DNA from: Salticus scenicus
Taxonomy: Eukaryota > Arthropoda > Arachnida > Araneae > Salticidae
Assembly (NCBI GenBank): GCA_963930645.1
Contig: OZ005654.1
Location: 269,864,282 to 269,928,281, forward strand
DNA: 64,000 bases
Reading direction: 5' to 3'
The position numbers were made by a program, and so were the translations under genes. Every line of letters begins with the position of its first letter. The first letter of the stretch is position 1. A model generated the notes under the pieces. That model was not told where the DNA came from. It saw nothing but the letters and a program-made list of their open reading frames with translations, and searched no databases. Positions 35,052 through 46,759 of the stretch are shown here, piece by piece.

Positions 35052-35212
35052 AACATTTGCATGGCCCTCCTGAATTTACTCAAAGAGATCTGATGGCAAT
35101 TAATATTCAACGGGGTAGAGATCATGGATTACCTGGGTATGGAATTGCTAGAAAAATGTTGCTTCCTTCAGAAAACCAAGAAATCACTTTTCAAATGTTA
35201 GCTTCTGGAAAG
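35052..35212 (+). CDS. Duox: Duox exon 9: peroxidase-like domain
   Basis: Acceptor TTGTAG, donor GTAAGA. It reads HLHGPPEFTQRDLMAINIQR, then GRDHGLPGYGIARKMLLP. The INIQRGRDHGLP-x-Y block is the most conserved signature of animal haem peroxidases. Phase 0 at the end. Confidence 0.96.
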
Positions 35213-36351
35213 GTAAGAATTTTCAATTAATTTTAAAATATTCTTAAGTCTTCCTTTTATCTACTATGTTTTAAAAGTCAGGTTTTTCCCTTCTCTCTTT
35301 TCCCCTTTTCAGTTTAAAAATTAAATAAATATGATGTATGATATATATGAGGTACTGCAATAGCAAAAATTTTGTGGTTCAAGAATACTACCTAGATAAT
35401 AATATAGTATTCCAAAAATATGAAATGGTAGGTAAACATATAGACATTTTGTAGACATATATTTATAGACATATATTTGTTGGTAGACAAACATATACAA
35501 TCGCACACTTTTTGTGCATCTACCTCTATTAATGCTTTTGCATGAAAATTCCCTATGTGTTTCTGTTTTTTCAATACTGATTACTGCAAAAATAGAAAAA
35601 TTAATTTTGGTAATTAATTCAAACATATAAATTATGTGAAACATATTTTCATAACTTGCAGTTAAAATGTATCAAAAAACTTGTATGTAACTCATTATCT
35701 GTCAAAATTGTTTATTTAATTAGCTTTTAACTATTAAAATGTATAAGTTTTAGTAAAGAATGATAAATGATTACAACAAATTTCAAGCAATTAAATGTAA
35801 TACTACAGATCGTCCCTTTTTTGGGAAAATGTCTCTAAAACAATAAAAAATGTAATGTCCCAAAAGAAGGGCAATGGCAAGTAATGGGTTAAAGATGAAG
35901 AAAAACCTTTAAAGTTTACTATTGAGTTATCAATGGTGTTTAACAAACAAATTATGAAAATTGAAGTAAGAAAACTTTTTTTTAAATATGTGGATTTTGA
36001 TTTCTAAAAAAATTCTTTTGTTGATATTTTATAAATATATTTAATTTATTCTAAATAAATACAAGACAAATTGAGAATAGATTTATAAAAATATTTTAAG
36101 CAAAAAAATTGACATCCATGTCTATAATTTTAACAATATTTATTGGCAACTTGGTGACAATTGCCATCATATTACCATATTGGTGTGAACCCTAAATATA
36201 TATGAAACAAATTGGAGAGGACACCAGCATCTCTATTTGTCATTAGGATTTCATTTACGTAATTCACTCATCCTAGGTGGCTTCTGTGATAAGAAAGAGG
36301 ATGTTATTTCTGGATGTGGATTTCTTGGAAATAATGAGGAGTCCTTTTGAG

Positions 36352-37904
36352 TAGAGGTGCACAACCTGTGGCCCGGGGGCCACAAGCCATCAATTTGCGG
36401 CCCGCGGAAGGACAGATATTTTAGCACACATTAGTCATCAGTAGGAGAGAAAAAATGAAAAAGAAAGAAAAAAAAAATATTTTATTTATTGCATTTGCAA
36501 AACTAGCATTTAGAAAAACTTTTTGATGTTGTTGTTGTTGTTTGCGGGGGGTGGGTGGGGTGGGGGGAATTGTTGGTTTATACACACATTTCTGTTTGAG
36601 AGCTAAGTTTTCCATTCAATTTCTCAATAATGTAACCCACAGTATGTTCCTTCTTTTTTTATTGGAAAAATTATGGAATAATCTATTGGTAAGTTATCTT
36701 TATCTACCTGAGAAGATTAAAAACTGAAAAATGTAACAATTAGTAAAAGCTCCTCCCCCCCCCCCTTTTTTTTTTATCTTTCTCTTATGTGTGTTAAAAT
36801 TAATTGATGAAGAAACATTAATTTATAATAGTAATTACTTTCTATTAAAAAACTTCAAATGTGCCGTTAGTCAAATTTATTTCTGTCCTGAAACGCAACA
36901 AAGAAATACAAGTCCAGTGAATTCTTTTTATTTTGTAAAAATGATAAAAACACCGACTGTGATAATGTTGGCCATCATTTATGATTTATGAAGTTGCAAA
37001 CAGAAATGGGGCAGCAGCTAAAAGAATGTGTAGTATAAAACCAAGATTTTCATTGGCTGTGCAAATACTTTGGTTTCACTTGCAAAAATATAAGATATAT
37101 CACAGATTTTCAGCAATATATTTAGTTATGAATGGTAACTATTATGATAATTTAGCTGATTGCTAACGGGGACGTAACTACAGATGTTATCAGCAGGAGG
37201 CATGTAGGAGGCTGAGGTCCTAATTTATCTAAAGGGCCCCCTTGGTTGCTGTCATAATAGTTTAGCAACGAAATCCTCATTAAATTCATTAAGACTTTTG
37301 CAGATCATGTTCTTTCTGTTATGCCAGAACAGGAAGGTGACACAATATATTGTTTGAAATTCATGTGGAAAATGACAATTAAAACCCTGAGAAACTTTTT
37401 CACGTAGATCTCGCTAGTGCTATCTAATACCTCAAAGCGGTATTTTCATACCCAATTACCTACGCTAAAGCTGCTTGTTTTGGTACCCTCTATCTGCCTT
37501 TACATTTGTGCTAGGTGCTTTTGAGAATCCCAATATTACCTTTCCCCCCCCCCCCCTTTCTCTGCAAAGCAATACATTTTATTTATCCTTTTTTTTTTTT
37601 TTTTTTTTTTTGTATTTTATATATATGATACATGTATTTAATTCTTTTGCTTACTATTCAATAACTTTATGATTATTACACCTTGAAATTCACTTGACTC
37701 TCTGATTAAAAAATTTTTATAAAAATTTTATTATATACATTTTAAGAAACACACACACATATACATACATATATAGATATATACATGTTATACAGCGAAT
37801 ATATCTGCACAGTTCCATTCTTTTATATTACCTCGTCTGTAGCCCTTCATGTTCCACTCAACAGCGAGAGTGGCCCACCAGCCAAAAAGGTTGTACACCC
37901 CCTA
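36352..37904. mobile_element. hAT element, 1553 bp, exact 8-bp target duplication
   Basis: Ends TAGAGGTGCACAACCTGTGG and GGTTGTACACCCCCTA form inverted repeats. CTTTTGAG is duplicated exactly at 36344-36351 and 37905-37912. The start TGCACAACCTGTGGCCCG is of the Charlie-type hAT kind. No full transposase ORF is visible. Confidence 0.85.
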
Positions 37905-38300
37905 CTTTTGAGATTAACTTCAATTCTTTATTTATGAGATATAGATAAAAAAAAGTGCAGTCTTGGCCTGAGATATGCGCATCCTGAGCAAAAATTGTCT
38001 CTTAATCCTGGAAAGCATTGCATGTCAGCAGCTCAACCAACAGCTGATCATCACGGGAAGACCCCACAGGGTTGTTAGTCTAGTTAGTAACTGTTACATG
38101 ACGAAAAAGGGCTCTCGTTTGTTTGGGTTTTCACATTTTGATCACCAGATCTTGATTCTAACTGGTTAATAAACTGCTGAGTGTCACTTTTAGCTTAGAT
38201 TCCAGATATCCAGGATTAATTAATGTGCAAGATCCAACCACAAACACTTGAAAAAAGCCATTGGCTAAGGTAATTTTTCTCTTAAAATTGTACAATCTTT

Positions 38301-38661
38301 CAGGGCTTGAAAAATCCAAAAATATTTACATGCCCTGTCGGGCATGTTAGTCTGAAAGATACATGTTCAAATTAAACTTTTACAAGCTCAAATATCTTAT
38401 TCAAATGCATATTAATAAAAAGCATTTACATACCTAGTGAAAAGAATTTAACAACATTATTATACTTATAGTGGCATTATTTATTTGATTTTAATTCAAG
38501 TCGATGTCAAGACACTATATTTTAACACACTTTATTTTTGGAAAAGTTCTTTTGAATAAAAATTTGCATGCCCAACTGGGCATGCAAGAAGGAAAAGATA
38601 CATGCCCAGTTTGAATTTTTACATGCCCCGGTCATGTGGGCAACATAATTTTCGAGCCCTG
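38301..38661. mobile_element. hAT-like MITE, 361 bp
   Basis: CAGGGCTTGAAAAAT and ATTTTCGAGCCCTG are inverted. The flanks CAATCTTT and CAGTCTTT differ by one base. The subterminal regions repeat CATGCCC and GGGCATG palindromes. Confidence 0.75.
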
Positions 38662-38877
38662 CAGTCTTTTGACTTTCATGTTATGAAGTCTTCTGACGTG
38701 AAACAAAATTTTAAGGGGCAATTACAAATTATTAGTGATTTCTAAATTTTAAAATGGCTTTTTTACTTAATCAAATTTACCAATTTTTATCCCTTTCATA
38801 TATATTTATGATATATATAACATGTGTATGGACAAAATTTATCTTTTTTTTTTTTTTTTTTTTTGCCAAACTTTCAG

Positions 38878-39062
38878 GTGAAAGAGAAAGTGCTTAAAGA
38901 ATTGTATTCTTCAGTTGATGAGATTGATCTCTTTGTTGGTGGATTATTAGAAGCTAATGAAACTAATGGAAAAATTGGTCCTGTTTTTAAAGAAATAGTT
39001 AAAGAACAGTTCATACGTATTAGAAATGCTGATCGCTTTTGGTTTGAAAACCACGAAAATGG
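38878..39062 (+). CDS. Duox: Duox exon 10: end of the peroxidase-like domain
   Basis: Acceptor CTTTCAG. It reads VKEKVLKELYSSVDEIDLFV, then GGLLEANETNG and IRIRNADRFWFENHENG. The VDEIDLFVGGLLE and DRFWFEN blocks are signature segments of animal peroxidases. Ends in phase 2 before GTTTGT. Confidence 0.95.
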
Positions 39063-39136
39063 GTTTGTCTTTATTATTATTGTTTTTGATATGAAAAAAG
39101 TATATTTGATGATTTTCGAATAAACCATTTTATACG

Positions 39137-39410
39137 AAACAATATTTCTTAAAATTACCTCATATTTAATCCTTTATTAGCAGCATGATGTTTATATATT
39201 TCGGCATTACGATCGTAGCCATCATTAGAAAAAACATGTTACTGTACTGACCACTGTCTGTGTTTAGCTTGTCATCGGCTGCTTTACAGACAGTGGTCAG
39301 TAAAGCAGCAAATCCTTTCTGATGATGGCTACGATCGTAATGCCGAAATATATAAACACCATGCTGCTAATAAAGGATTAAATGTGAGGTAATTTTAAGA
39401 AATATTGTTT
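39137..39410. mobile_element. 274-bp fold-back with hammerhead-like cores
   Basis: AAACAATATTTCTTAAAATT at the left mirrors AATTTTAAGAAATATTGTTT at the right, and pairing continues through to an inner CTGACCACTGTCTG / CAGACAGTGGTCAG. The right arm holds CTGATGA, a GGC...GCC stem with ACGATCGT, then GAAA (39319-39348). The left arm holds the mirror with CTAATGA (39199-39228). The layout resembles the 3' ends of the Penelope-like copies but has no coding remains. Confidence 0.6.
39319..39348 (+). ncRNA. Hammerhead-like core in the fold-back
   Basis: CTGATGA, helix II with GGC/GCC, then GAAA. As in the two Penelope-like copies, one extra U precedes helix II. Helix III and the cleavage site are not resolved. 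Confidence 0.45.
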
Positions 39411-40060
39411 AATTATGATCCTTTACTGCCAAATAAATGTCATTTTATGCTATTTTTAATATACATCTAAATATGGAGAAGGAGGTAGGAAATTTTTAAT
39501 CTGATTTAAGAAACAAAATTAAAAAAGAAATAAAAATAAAGCTTAGTGTTTTAACTGAAATTTTATTGAAGAAATTAAATACTTTTATTGCAAGTGCTTT
39601 TTTCAGTGTAATTTTATTTTACAGATCATCTGGTAATTTTAGATAGCTGTCCAATTAACATTTCATTCTGTTTTTATACAATATATATGCATATTTATAT
39701 ATCTAATTGAATATTAAGAAAATTTTTATTTTATATTATAATCTTTATTTTTCATCTTGCAGTCATCTTTCTATTCATACTTAACATAAGTTTTTCTTGT
39801 TTCAGATACTGAGATATATCTAACAAATGATATTTTATTTGCAAATCAATTTTTTATGATCAATATTTTCAAATATTTTTTGTCAATTGTTTATCTATTT
39901 ATGCTAAATGATAAGAAATTTTTTATATTTTCAATTTTTCATGAAATTGCATTGTCACAAAATCAGTTTGTGTTTAAATAATATTTATACCTACTTATGT
40001 GCTCATGTGTTTACATTTTTGAGTAATTGTTATTTTTTATTACTTGTTTATATTGTTTAG

Positions 40061-40182
40061 AATGTTTACTGATGAAGAAATACTAGAAATAAAAAACACA
40101 ACTATCTCAAATGTAATCTTATCTGTATCATCCAATATAGAACCAGATGATTTGCAACAGGATTTATTCCATCTGCCATACA
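40061..40182 (+). CDS. Duox: Duox exon 11: juxtamembrane region
   Basis: Acceptor TTGTTTAG. It reads MFTDEEILEIKNTTISNVIL, then SVSSNIEPDDLQQDLFHLPY. The EI-x-x-I-x-NTT-x-x-x-V and I-x-P-x-x-LQ-x-x-x-F pattern is that of the Duox stretch after the peroxidase fold. The donor at A/GTTAAG (phase 1) is chosen because reading on meets a stop. Confidence 0.92.
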
Positions 40183-40272
40183 GTTAAGTATATAATTGAA
40201 CAAAATAAATAAATTGAGCATTATATTATTTCTTAAATTTAATTGAATTTTCTGAATTAAAGAAAAAAATCT

Positions 40273-40666
40273 CAGGGGTCAATCCAGACAAAAATTAGGA
40301 CCCTTTTGCTGCCCCATTACAAAATTCAAATCTCTAAAATGGTTCCCTTCACAAAATTCAAACCTATAAAATGGCCCCTCTACAAAATTCAGATTCACAA
40401 AAACAACCCTTTCACAAAATTTTATTTTTAAAAATGATAATTTTGTAATTTTTTTTTCCATTTATGTTCCATTTATTTTCAATGACTGCCTATATTTGGT
40501 TCAATGAAATGTTATCAACTTGATATTAAACATTAGGTAGAGTAATGGCTAAAATGAAAGGCTTTACACAATAATTCTTTTTTTCACAAAAAGAAATAAA
40601 ATTTCACAAAAAAATTTGTTTTTCAGAAAAATGGGCCCCAAAATTTAAAACCTGGATCAAACCCTG
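40273..40666. mobile_element. hAT-like MITE, 394 bp
   Basis: CAGGGGTCAATCCAG and CTGGATCAAACCCTG are inverted repeats with mismatches. Several ACAAAATTCAAA-type units repeat inside the left half. No clear 8-bp duplication. Confidence 0.6.
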
Positions 40667-40757
40667 TCTATTCTTAGAGTCATATAAAAATGTTTTTAAA
40701 AATCTTCTTTCTTATATGTATTCTACTGGGATGAATTACAAGTCACGTAATGTTTTT

Positions 40758-41327
40758 GGGATCTGGACATAATATCGCGGGACAAAATCTCGCCAGACAA
40801 AATATCGTGTCAAAAAAATAGTATGATCTATTTGAAAATTTGATTTTGTGTCACGTGTGATCTCGGACAGGGGCCACAAGGCCTTATAAATATTAATTAA
40901 TTAATAAAAATAAATAATTAAATAAATCATACAGTTGAATTTCATTATTTTATCTATGTTTATTTTTAAGTTATTTTATCTTTTGCTTTTCACTATTCAA
41001 AATACATTTTAAAAATCGTGTACATCACTGCTGACATTAAAGCTGAACAATGTTCACAAACCTGAATTAAAAATTTTTAAATTAATAAGCACGATTGAAT
41101 TCATTATGACTAATTTTGACAAAAGTTAATAAATATAGTCTTTAAACTATTTTAAGTAAAATTTATAAAAAATTTTGTTGTAGGTTTGTCAGAATGTCAG
41201 TACTCTGACTAAGGTATGTGTTGTCATGAAATTTTATGCAATATTACTAATAATTACCAAATCATTTTTGCTTTGTATTAATTTACGTCGGCGATATTTT
41301 GTCCTCGCGATATTTTGTCCCCAACCC
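40758..41327. mobile_element. MULE-like fold-back element, 570 bp, 9-bp target duplication
   Basis: AATGTTTTT is duplicated exactly at 40749-40757 and 41328-41336. The ends, GGGATCTGGACATAATATCG and TATTTTGTCCCCAACCC, are inverted and built from repeated GACAAAATATCGC words. Nine-base duplications are characteristic of Mutator-like elements. No transposase. Confidence 0.75.
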
Positions 41328-41384
41328 AATGTTTTTCTATATTTTATTGAAACATGAAAAATTACAATAAATTAATATTTAATA

Positions 41385-41850
41385 TAATCCCCGTTTTTGT
41401 TTAGGACATTTTCTCATCATACAATTAGTTTGTTGATGCCTCTGCGGAAAAATCCTGGTCTTTATTTAAAGAGGTCATCCAACCAAGCCCTCAGTTCAAC
41501 ATCACTATTAAACGATAGCTAGCATAAAGTATTTAAAAGTAGTCAAAAGTGAGGATAAGGCAGTACTTTCAGTTTGAGGTCTTTAATTGTAGCTTTAGTC
41601 GGGCAGGCATTGTTGTCCTGCAAAAAAAAAAAAAAAAAATCATTTCATCTGTTTAGTTGTTTTTACTGAATTGTTTCATTGAGTTATTGCAATTGCTGAA
41701 TGTAAAGCTTTATTTCTTACCACCTGTGAAAATGAAGTAAAGTAAACGGTGTTTGTAAGCCTGTGTTGCACGATGCCGAGCAAGCAGATTGGCAGCTATT
41801 GTGAAAAAGTTTTTATAATTTTTGCTTAGTAAATGGTACCCATGAACCAA
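41385..41850 (-). pseudogene. mariner-like transposase remnant
   Basis: On the minus strand pieces in different frames resemble mariner transposase in order: LLARHRATQAYKHRLLYFIF with TGGKK (near 41800-41720, the segment before the first Asp), QDNNACPTKATIKDLKLKVL with PYPHF (near 41620-41550), and SDVELRAWLDDLF then RPGFFRRGINKL (near 41510-41420, the C-terminal segment). Stops and a poly-A insertion break it. Terminal repeats were not found. Confidence 0.6.
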
Positions 41851-41926
41851 GCTTCTGTTCTTTGCCTATTTAGTGAAGATGCTTGACCATAGTTTTTTAA
41901 TTACAAAAAAACAGTGGTGAATGGTA

Positions 41927-42653
41927 GGGTAAGTGCACAAGTGATTGACACTTTTAGAGCAATCTCTAATGTTTTTAATGTTCTAGTCCTCAGAAAATAT
42001 TTTTAGAAATCTTAAGTTAGTACATACGGCATGAAAGACATTCAGAACCACATATATGTTAAAATATATACATTTGATAACAATTATTATTTTTTTTTTA
42101 TGAATTTTTATTTGACACCTACTCAGTGTTCCAGTAATTGACACTGCTAGTTTTTCAATTACTGATAAAAATCAGTAATTGGCCCCCTGTGTTCCAGTGT
42201 TTGACACTGCTAGTTATTCATTTTACCAGTTATTAGCACCCTATGCTTCAGTGTTTGACATAAAATGTTAAAATTCTTATATGTAAAATATGTGATTTTA
42301 TTATTTTTCTTATTTCTTAATTATTTCGGGATAAATGTCAATTACTGGAGCATGCCAATCACTGGAGCACCTACCCTATATACTGATAGTATTTTTTTCC
42401 CCCCAAACATCAAATATAAACTTAGTACTGCCTGGGAATCAATAACACTGTTCAATAACAAGATTGTAAATTAAATAAATTAAATAAAGTAGCAAATTCG
42501 TATAGATTCGATGGTACTGAAAACAAAGATAGCAAAAGTTAAAATAAGCTCCAGTTAGTTTTTGAACACATTATGTAAAAAAAAAAAAAAAAATTAATTA
42601 TTTTGGGATAGATATCAATTACTGGAGCATGCCAATCACTGGAGCACCTACCC
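41927..42653. mobile_element. TA-flanked MITE with a duplicated right end
   Basis: GGGTAAGTGCACAAGTGATTG and CCAATCACTGGAGCACCTACCC are inverted, with TA outside (41925-41926, 42654-42655). The right 60 bases occur twice in direct orientation (about 42314-42376 and 42592-42653). Three internal units contain CCAGTAATTGACACTGCTAG-type sequence (42130-42260). Confidence 0.65.
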
Positions 42654-42940
42654 TACTTTGAAACATTGCTCTTTCTCCATATGCAGCATAATTCTCATGA
42701 ACTGCTTGAGCAGTATTAAATTAAATGCAAAAAAGGAAAAGATGTTGAAAGCGTACATTTTTCTCTACTTGGCATTTTATTTTAATGATCTGCAAATACA
42801 CAAAATAAATAAATAAATAAATAAGATCAAAAACTCAAACACACCATTTTGTCGAGCAAACAGTTTTCCTTTAAAACACATAACTTATTTACAAATAATT
42901 TTCTTTCAGCCAAAAATTCTAAAAGTAAACAAAAAGAGTA

Positions 42941-43553
42941 GAAATGTTATTCATCAATTAATCAACCATAAATATTCATTTTAGAGAAATTGGAGTGTAA
43001 GGTTGATTTTGTATACCAACTATGTGAAAAATGCCAGAGGCAAGAATTGCACCTGGGTACTCTGCTTAACATGTGAATGCTATACCACTGAGCCACCCTA
43101 GCTGATTACCAATTCGGCATTTCTCACATAATATCTGTTGGCAAAGCCACCATGTCTGCAAATGCAGATATAACAGGTAAGTATGTATTAATCATGTTAC
43201 AACTCCAATTGACCACGTGATTTCTACTTAGAAATATTATTCATCAATTCATCAACCATGAATATTCATTTTAGAAAAATTGGAGTGTAAGGTTGATTTT
43301 TTATATCAACTATGTGAAAAATGCCAATGCCAGGAAACGAGTCCGGAGCTGCTCACCTGTTATATCTGTTATATTTGCAGACATGATGCCTTTGCCATCG
43401 GATATTATGTGAGAAATGCCAAGTTAATCAGCCAGAGTGACTCAGTGGTAGATCATCTGCACGGTAAGTGGAGTGCCCAGATTCAGTTCCCGGCTCTGGC
43501 ATTTTTCACATAGTTGGTACAAAAAAATCAACTGTACACTCCTGTTTCTCTAA
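42941..43553. repeat. tRNA-like SINE copies, direct and inverted
   Basis: On the minus strand near 43010-43110, GGTGGCTCAGTGGTATAGCA (A-box-like) is followed by GGTGCAATTCTTG (B-box-like). On the plus strand near 43435-43500, GTGACTCAGTGGTAGATCAT is followed by GATTCAGTTCCCG. Both end in GGCATTTTTCACATAGTTGG. The leading 100 bases (42941-43045) recur directly at 43232-43335. The box spacing suits RNA polymerase III, but the boxes are imperfect and no tRNA fold is intact. Confidence 0.6.
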
Positions 43554-43812
43554 AAAGTAAAAAAAAAAAAAAAAAAAAAAAACAGAGCTTATGACTTATT
43601 ACTTTACTATGGATGGAACATTGTTTCTTTTATATGCATTGTTGTGCATTTTACTGTATTTAATTTTGGTTTTATAAAGTGATTCAAGCTAATCATTTAT
43701 ATTGTTTGATAGATTGCCTTATTTTATTTTTCTTAATTATTATTTTTTTAAGTTATAAATTTATGTATGTTTAATGTGAATTTAAAATAAATATTTTACT
43801 TCTATACTTAAG

Positions 43813-44028
43813 GTCTAGATTTCAAGTGGTCTCGACACTTACATTCTTATCCATGTTACATAAATAATACAGATAGAAGGTGTTATGCTCTACAGCCTAT
43901 TAAAAATTTGACAAAGTGCTCAAAAATATTTAAAAACACTTGTGGAGAACCTGAGACTTATGATTATTTTACTGGAAGTGGCGTAATTCATGCCATGTCA
44001 TTTCTTCTCTTATTTCTCTTCATTGTTG
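43813..44028 (+). CDS. Duox: Duox exon 12: Cys-rich juxtamembrane segment and first half of helix 1
   Basis: Acceptor ACTTAAG. It reads LDFKWSRHLHSYPCYINNTD, then RRCYALQPIKNLTKCSKIFK with NTCGEPETYDYFTGSG, and a hydrophobic run MSFLLLFLFIV. The Y-F-x-GSG turn before the helix is typical of Duox. The exon is taken to end at 44028, with a GC donor (TTG/GCAAGT), because the GT four bases later gives a phase that exon 13 cannot use. Confidence 0.9.
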
Positions 44029-44160
44029 GCAAGTAATTTTATATATGTTTCTATTAATTAAGTATTTGTTTAAAATATATTTCTTAGTTTTAATTTAATT
44101 TATTATTTATATATTTTGTAAATGAAAGAGGAAAAAAAATGCATTTTAAAAGTTAAAATA

Positions 44161-44195
<35 letters not shown>

Positions 44196-44199
44196 CAAG

Positions 44200-44720
44200 T
44201 AAGTGCCATTGTGAAACAAAATGGCAGATAAAATTTATCAATTGAAGTTGGTAGAGATATTAATGTTAGCTGGAGATTTAAGCAAATCAATTCATAAATA
44301 CCTTTGTTATGAGAATTTAAAATTTTCAAGTGGTGAACACTCAAAATCAAAACGGCCAATGAACATATCAAATGCATTTCTGAGATAAATCTACTCTGCA
44401 AATTTGGTATGAATTAAAAAGTTCAAAATTTCAAAAGTTATTGTGATAACAAATTTTCAAATGGCAACCTGATTTCATGTGGCCACAACATGGAAACAAA
44501 ATAGCACAGCAAGTTGATCAGTGAACTAATCTAAGATATTTTTAATATATGTCCACTGTCCAATTTTGGTTTGTATAAATTCAGTATTTCAAAAATTATC
44601 ATGATAAATTTTCAAATGAAAGCGTGATTTCAAGTAGTCACAACTTCAAAACAAAATGGCGGAGAAAGTTGCCCAGAAAACTTATCCAAGGTATTTGAAC
44701 CTTAAGTTCATTGTTCAACT
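44200..44720. repeat. Tandem array of about 150-bp units
   Basis: Four diverged units marked by ACAAAATGGCAGATAAA (44216), TCAAAACGGCC (44348), AACAAAATAGCACAGCAAG (44496) and AACAAAATGGCGGAGAAAG (44652), each followed by TTTGGTTTGAAT-like and TATTTCAAAA-like sequence. No coding signal. Confidence 0.65.
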
Positions 44721-44924
44721 TTGGTTTGAATTATTTTAGTATTTCAAAATAAATAAAATAAACATCTTGCTTATATTAGTATTTAATATAATTTTTTTTC
44801 CATCATATAAATATGTAATTTTATACCATAGAAAAAAATACTTTTGGGATGTACAAATGTTGGACAAAATAATGGAAACACTTTCACTTTTTTACGTTTT
44901 GTTCTACGAAATGTTCTACGAAAA

Positions 44925-45240
44925 CTCCCAATTCCCAATCTTTCTCCATCCATAACATAAATGTCAATATTCATTTCAAGCTTGCTTTATGAGATTCTAA
45001 ACTTATTTCATTAGATTCTTGAAGTAGAGTTGAAAGAGTTTAATATTTCGTACTCTGTAATTATTCTGTATCCCCCCCCCCCTTCCCCAGATTGTGATCA
45101 ATGATCAATTCTAGAAACAATAAAGCAATGGAAGCGCTCAATATTTCTCACATATGTAATTATTTTTTTATCTTTATTGCTAAATTTAATTAATCTGTTT
45201 ATTTTTCCTTAATTAAATTAAATATTTGTATGTCATATTT
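44925..45240. repeat. Repeat shared with the 48161-49189 element
   Basis: TCTTTCTCCATCCATAACATAAATGT, CAATATTCATTT, a C run, and CAATATTTCTCACATATGTAATTATTTTT recur in order at 48350-48770. Confidence 0.6.
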
Positions 45241-45565
45241 ATACCAAATGGGTAAACATGGGAAAAAAATGAAGAATAATTTTTTCAGGTAGGAAAATTT
45301 TTTCCAAATCAATTTAAGAAAATTTATACTCAGTTGGTTTTATGCACGTTTGAAACTGATAATTAGCTACTGCTACTTTTTCTTATATGTATGATTAATG
45401 TACATACGCAAAAATCATATTCTATATTTATTTAAAAAATTAGCTATACTTTAACTTAACTAAGTTTTTTTGTCTATTGTTAAATAAATTTCTTACAGAT
45501 TCTGTTTTGTAGATATTTATATGATGAAGAGGAATAACTTCATTTAAAACTTTTATATATTTAGT

Positions 45566-46595
45566 ACTAGCAGGCTACACCCGCTTCGCTGGTCACTATA
45601 TTTAAATGAATTTTCAAAAGAATTGGATCAGTATTTATTTTTTACATTACATTATAAATAAAAACTTAATAAAAAAATAAATAATTTATACATAAATAAA
45701 TAAATAAACATTGAAATTGCTCTAGACTGTACTTCGAGTATCCGCTGCCTACGGCAGCTCTTTTTCCCGCCCGTGCTGCATCGTGTGGTCCAGGTTCCCA
45801 CTGTCTGCAAAAAGGTCTTTCCTGGGCACTTCAATCTGGGTATTTATCGACGACATGTGGATCTTCTGTTATTTAAGAACTACGATTTTAAAGATGACTG
45901 TATCTCAGCATCAATTTAATGTTTTTGTTTTTGAACCATGTGTTTTAAAGCCCCCGTTATTCACACTGTATTACAATTTGATTCGGACCAGTATAACAAA
46001 ATAAAATAAAATGTAGATTTTCTTTTAAAATGAATTAATTACATGAAAAACAAATAAATTTTAATCAGTTTAATCCTTTCCCACTATATGCTACCATTTT
46101 TTCCTCAATAAATATTATCAATTAAAAAAAAGGGGATTTTTATTTTAAAGGAATTTATTTAAAATGAAAAATAAAAAGTTGTTATACTATAAAAATTATA
46201 CATAAACATAACAATTAATTTATATTGCATTACCATTCGATTTTCAAGAAATATAATAAATAAGAAAAAAAAAAAAGAATTTTGCCATAAAATGAATGTA
46301 ATAAATAAAAAATAAATAGTGAAATAACCGTTGCTAAGATACGCAGACGATTGCAATCAAAGAATTAAATTTATGAAAAATGAAGCATTAAAGCCAATAT
46401 TTAAAATCGAATAAACATTAATTTAAAAAATTCAAATTTGAAAAAATCTCGATGAGGTACACACCTGCAGGGTCCCAGGTACCTATATGCCAAATTTGGA
46501 AGCTCTGAGATGAATAGTGTGAGCACCAGAGCGCAGACAGACACACACACACACACACAGAGACACACAGACACTTCTCTTTATTTATATAGATA
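45566..46595. mobile_element. Dispersed repeat, copy of the 10-kb family
   Basis: Head ACTAGCAGGCTACACCCGC then TTCGCTGGTCACTATATTTAAA, matching 10054. Tail with AC repeats and CTCTTTATTTATATAGATAA. Lacks the two tandem arrays of the 10-kb copy. No ORF. Confidence 0.55.
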
Positions 46596-46759
46596 ATCAA
46601 TCTATTGTAAAACTGTATTGTTTAAAACATCAAAGAGAAAAAAAAATCTTCCCTTTTTTTATGAAATCTTCTGGTTTTTCAACAAAAATCTTCCCTTTTT
46701 TTATTAAAATTGGTTGGCAAGTATGGTACTAGATCAGTGGAAGAGCTGGAGATACTAAC

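Larger units (their letters stand above)
35213..38877 (+). other. Duox intron 9
   Basis: 3.7 kb, mostly a hAT element (36352-37904) and a hAT-like MITE (38301-38661). A small imperfect hairpin lies at about 35814-35878 (CCCTTTTTTGGGA with TCCCAAAAGAAGGG). The open frames listed by length here are in AT-rich or transposon sequence without motifs. Confidence 0.7.
40183..43812 (+). other. Duox intron 11
   Basis: A 3.6-kb intron almost filled by repeats: hAT-like MITE, MULE-like fold-back, mariner remnant, TA-flanked MITE and tRNA-like SINE copies, each listed separately. Confidence 0.75.

Noticed and set aside
43280..43513. Cys-rich 77-residue open frame
   Set aside because: It runs through the tRNA-like SINE repeats; the Cys residues come from repeated TGT/TGC words in the repeat.
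44020..44040. Apparent frame break between Duox exons 12 and 13
   Set aside because: A GC donor at 44029 restores phase and the membrane helix, so no pseudogene call or sequencing error is needed.
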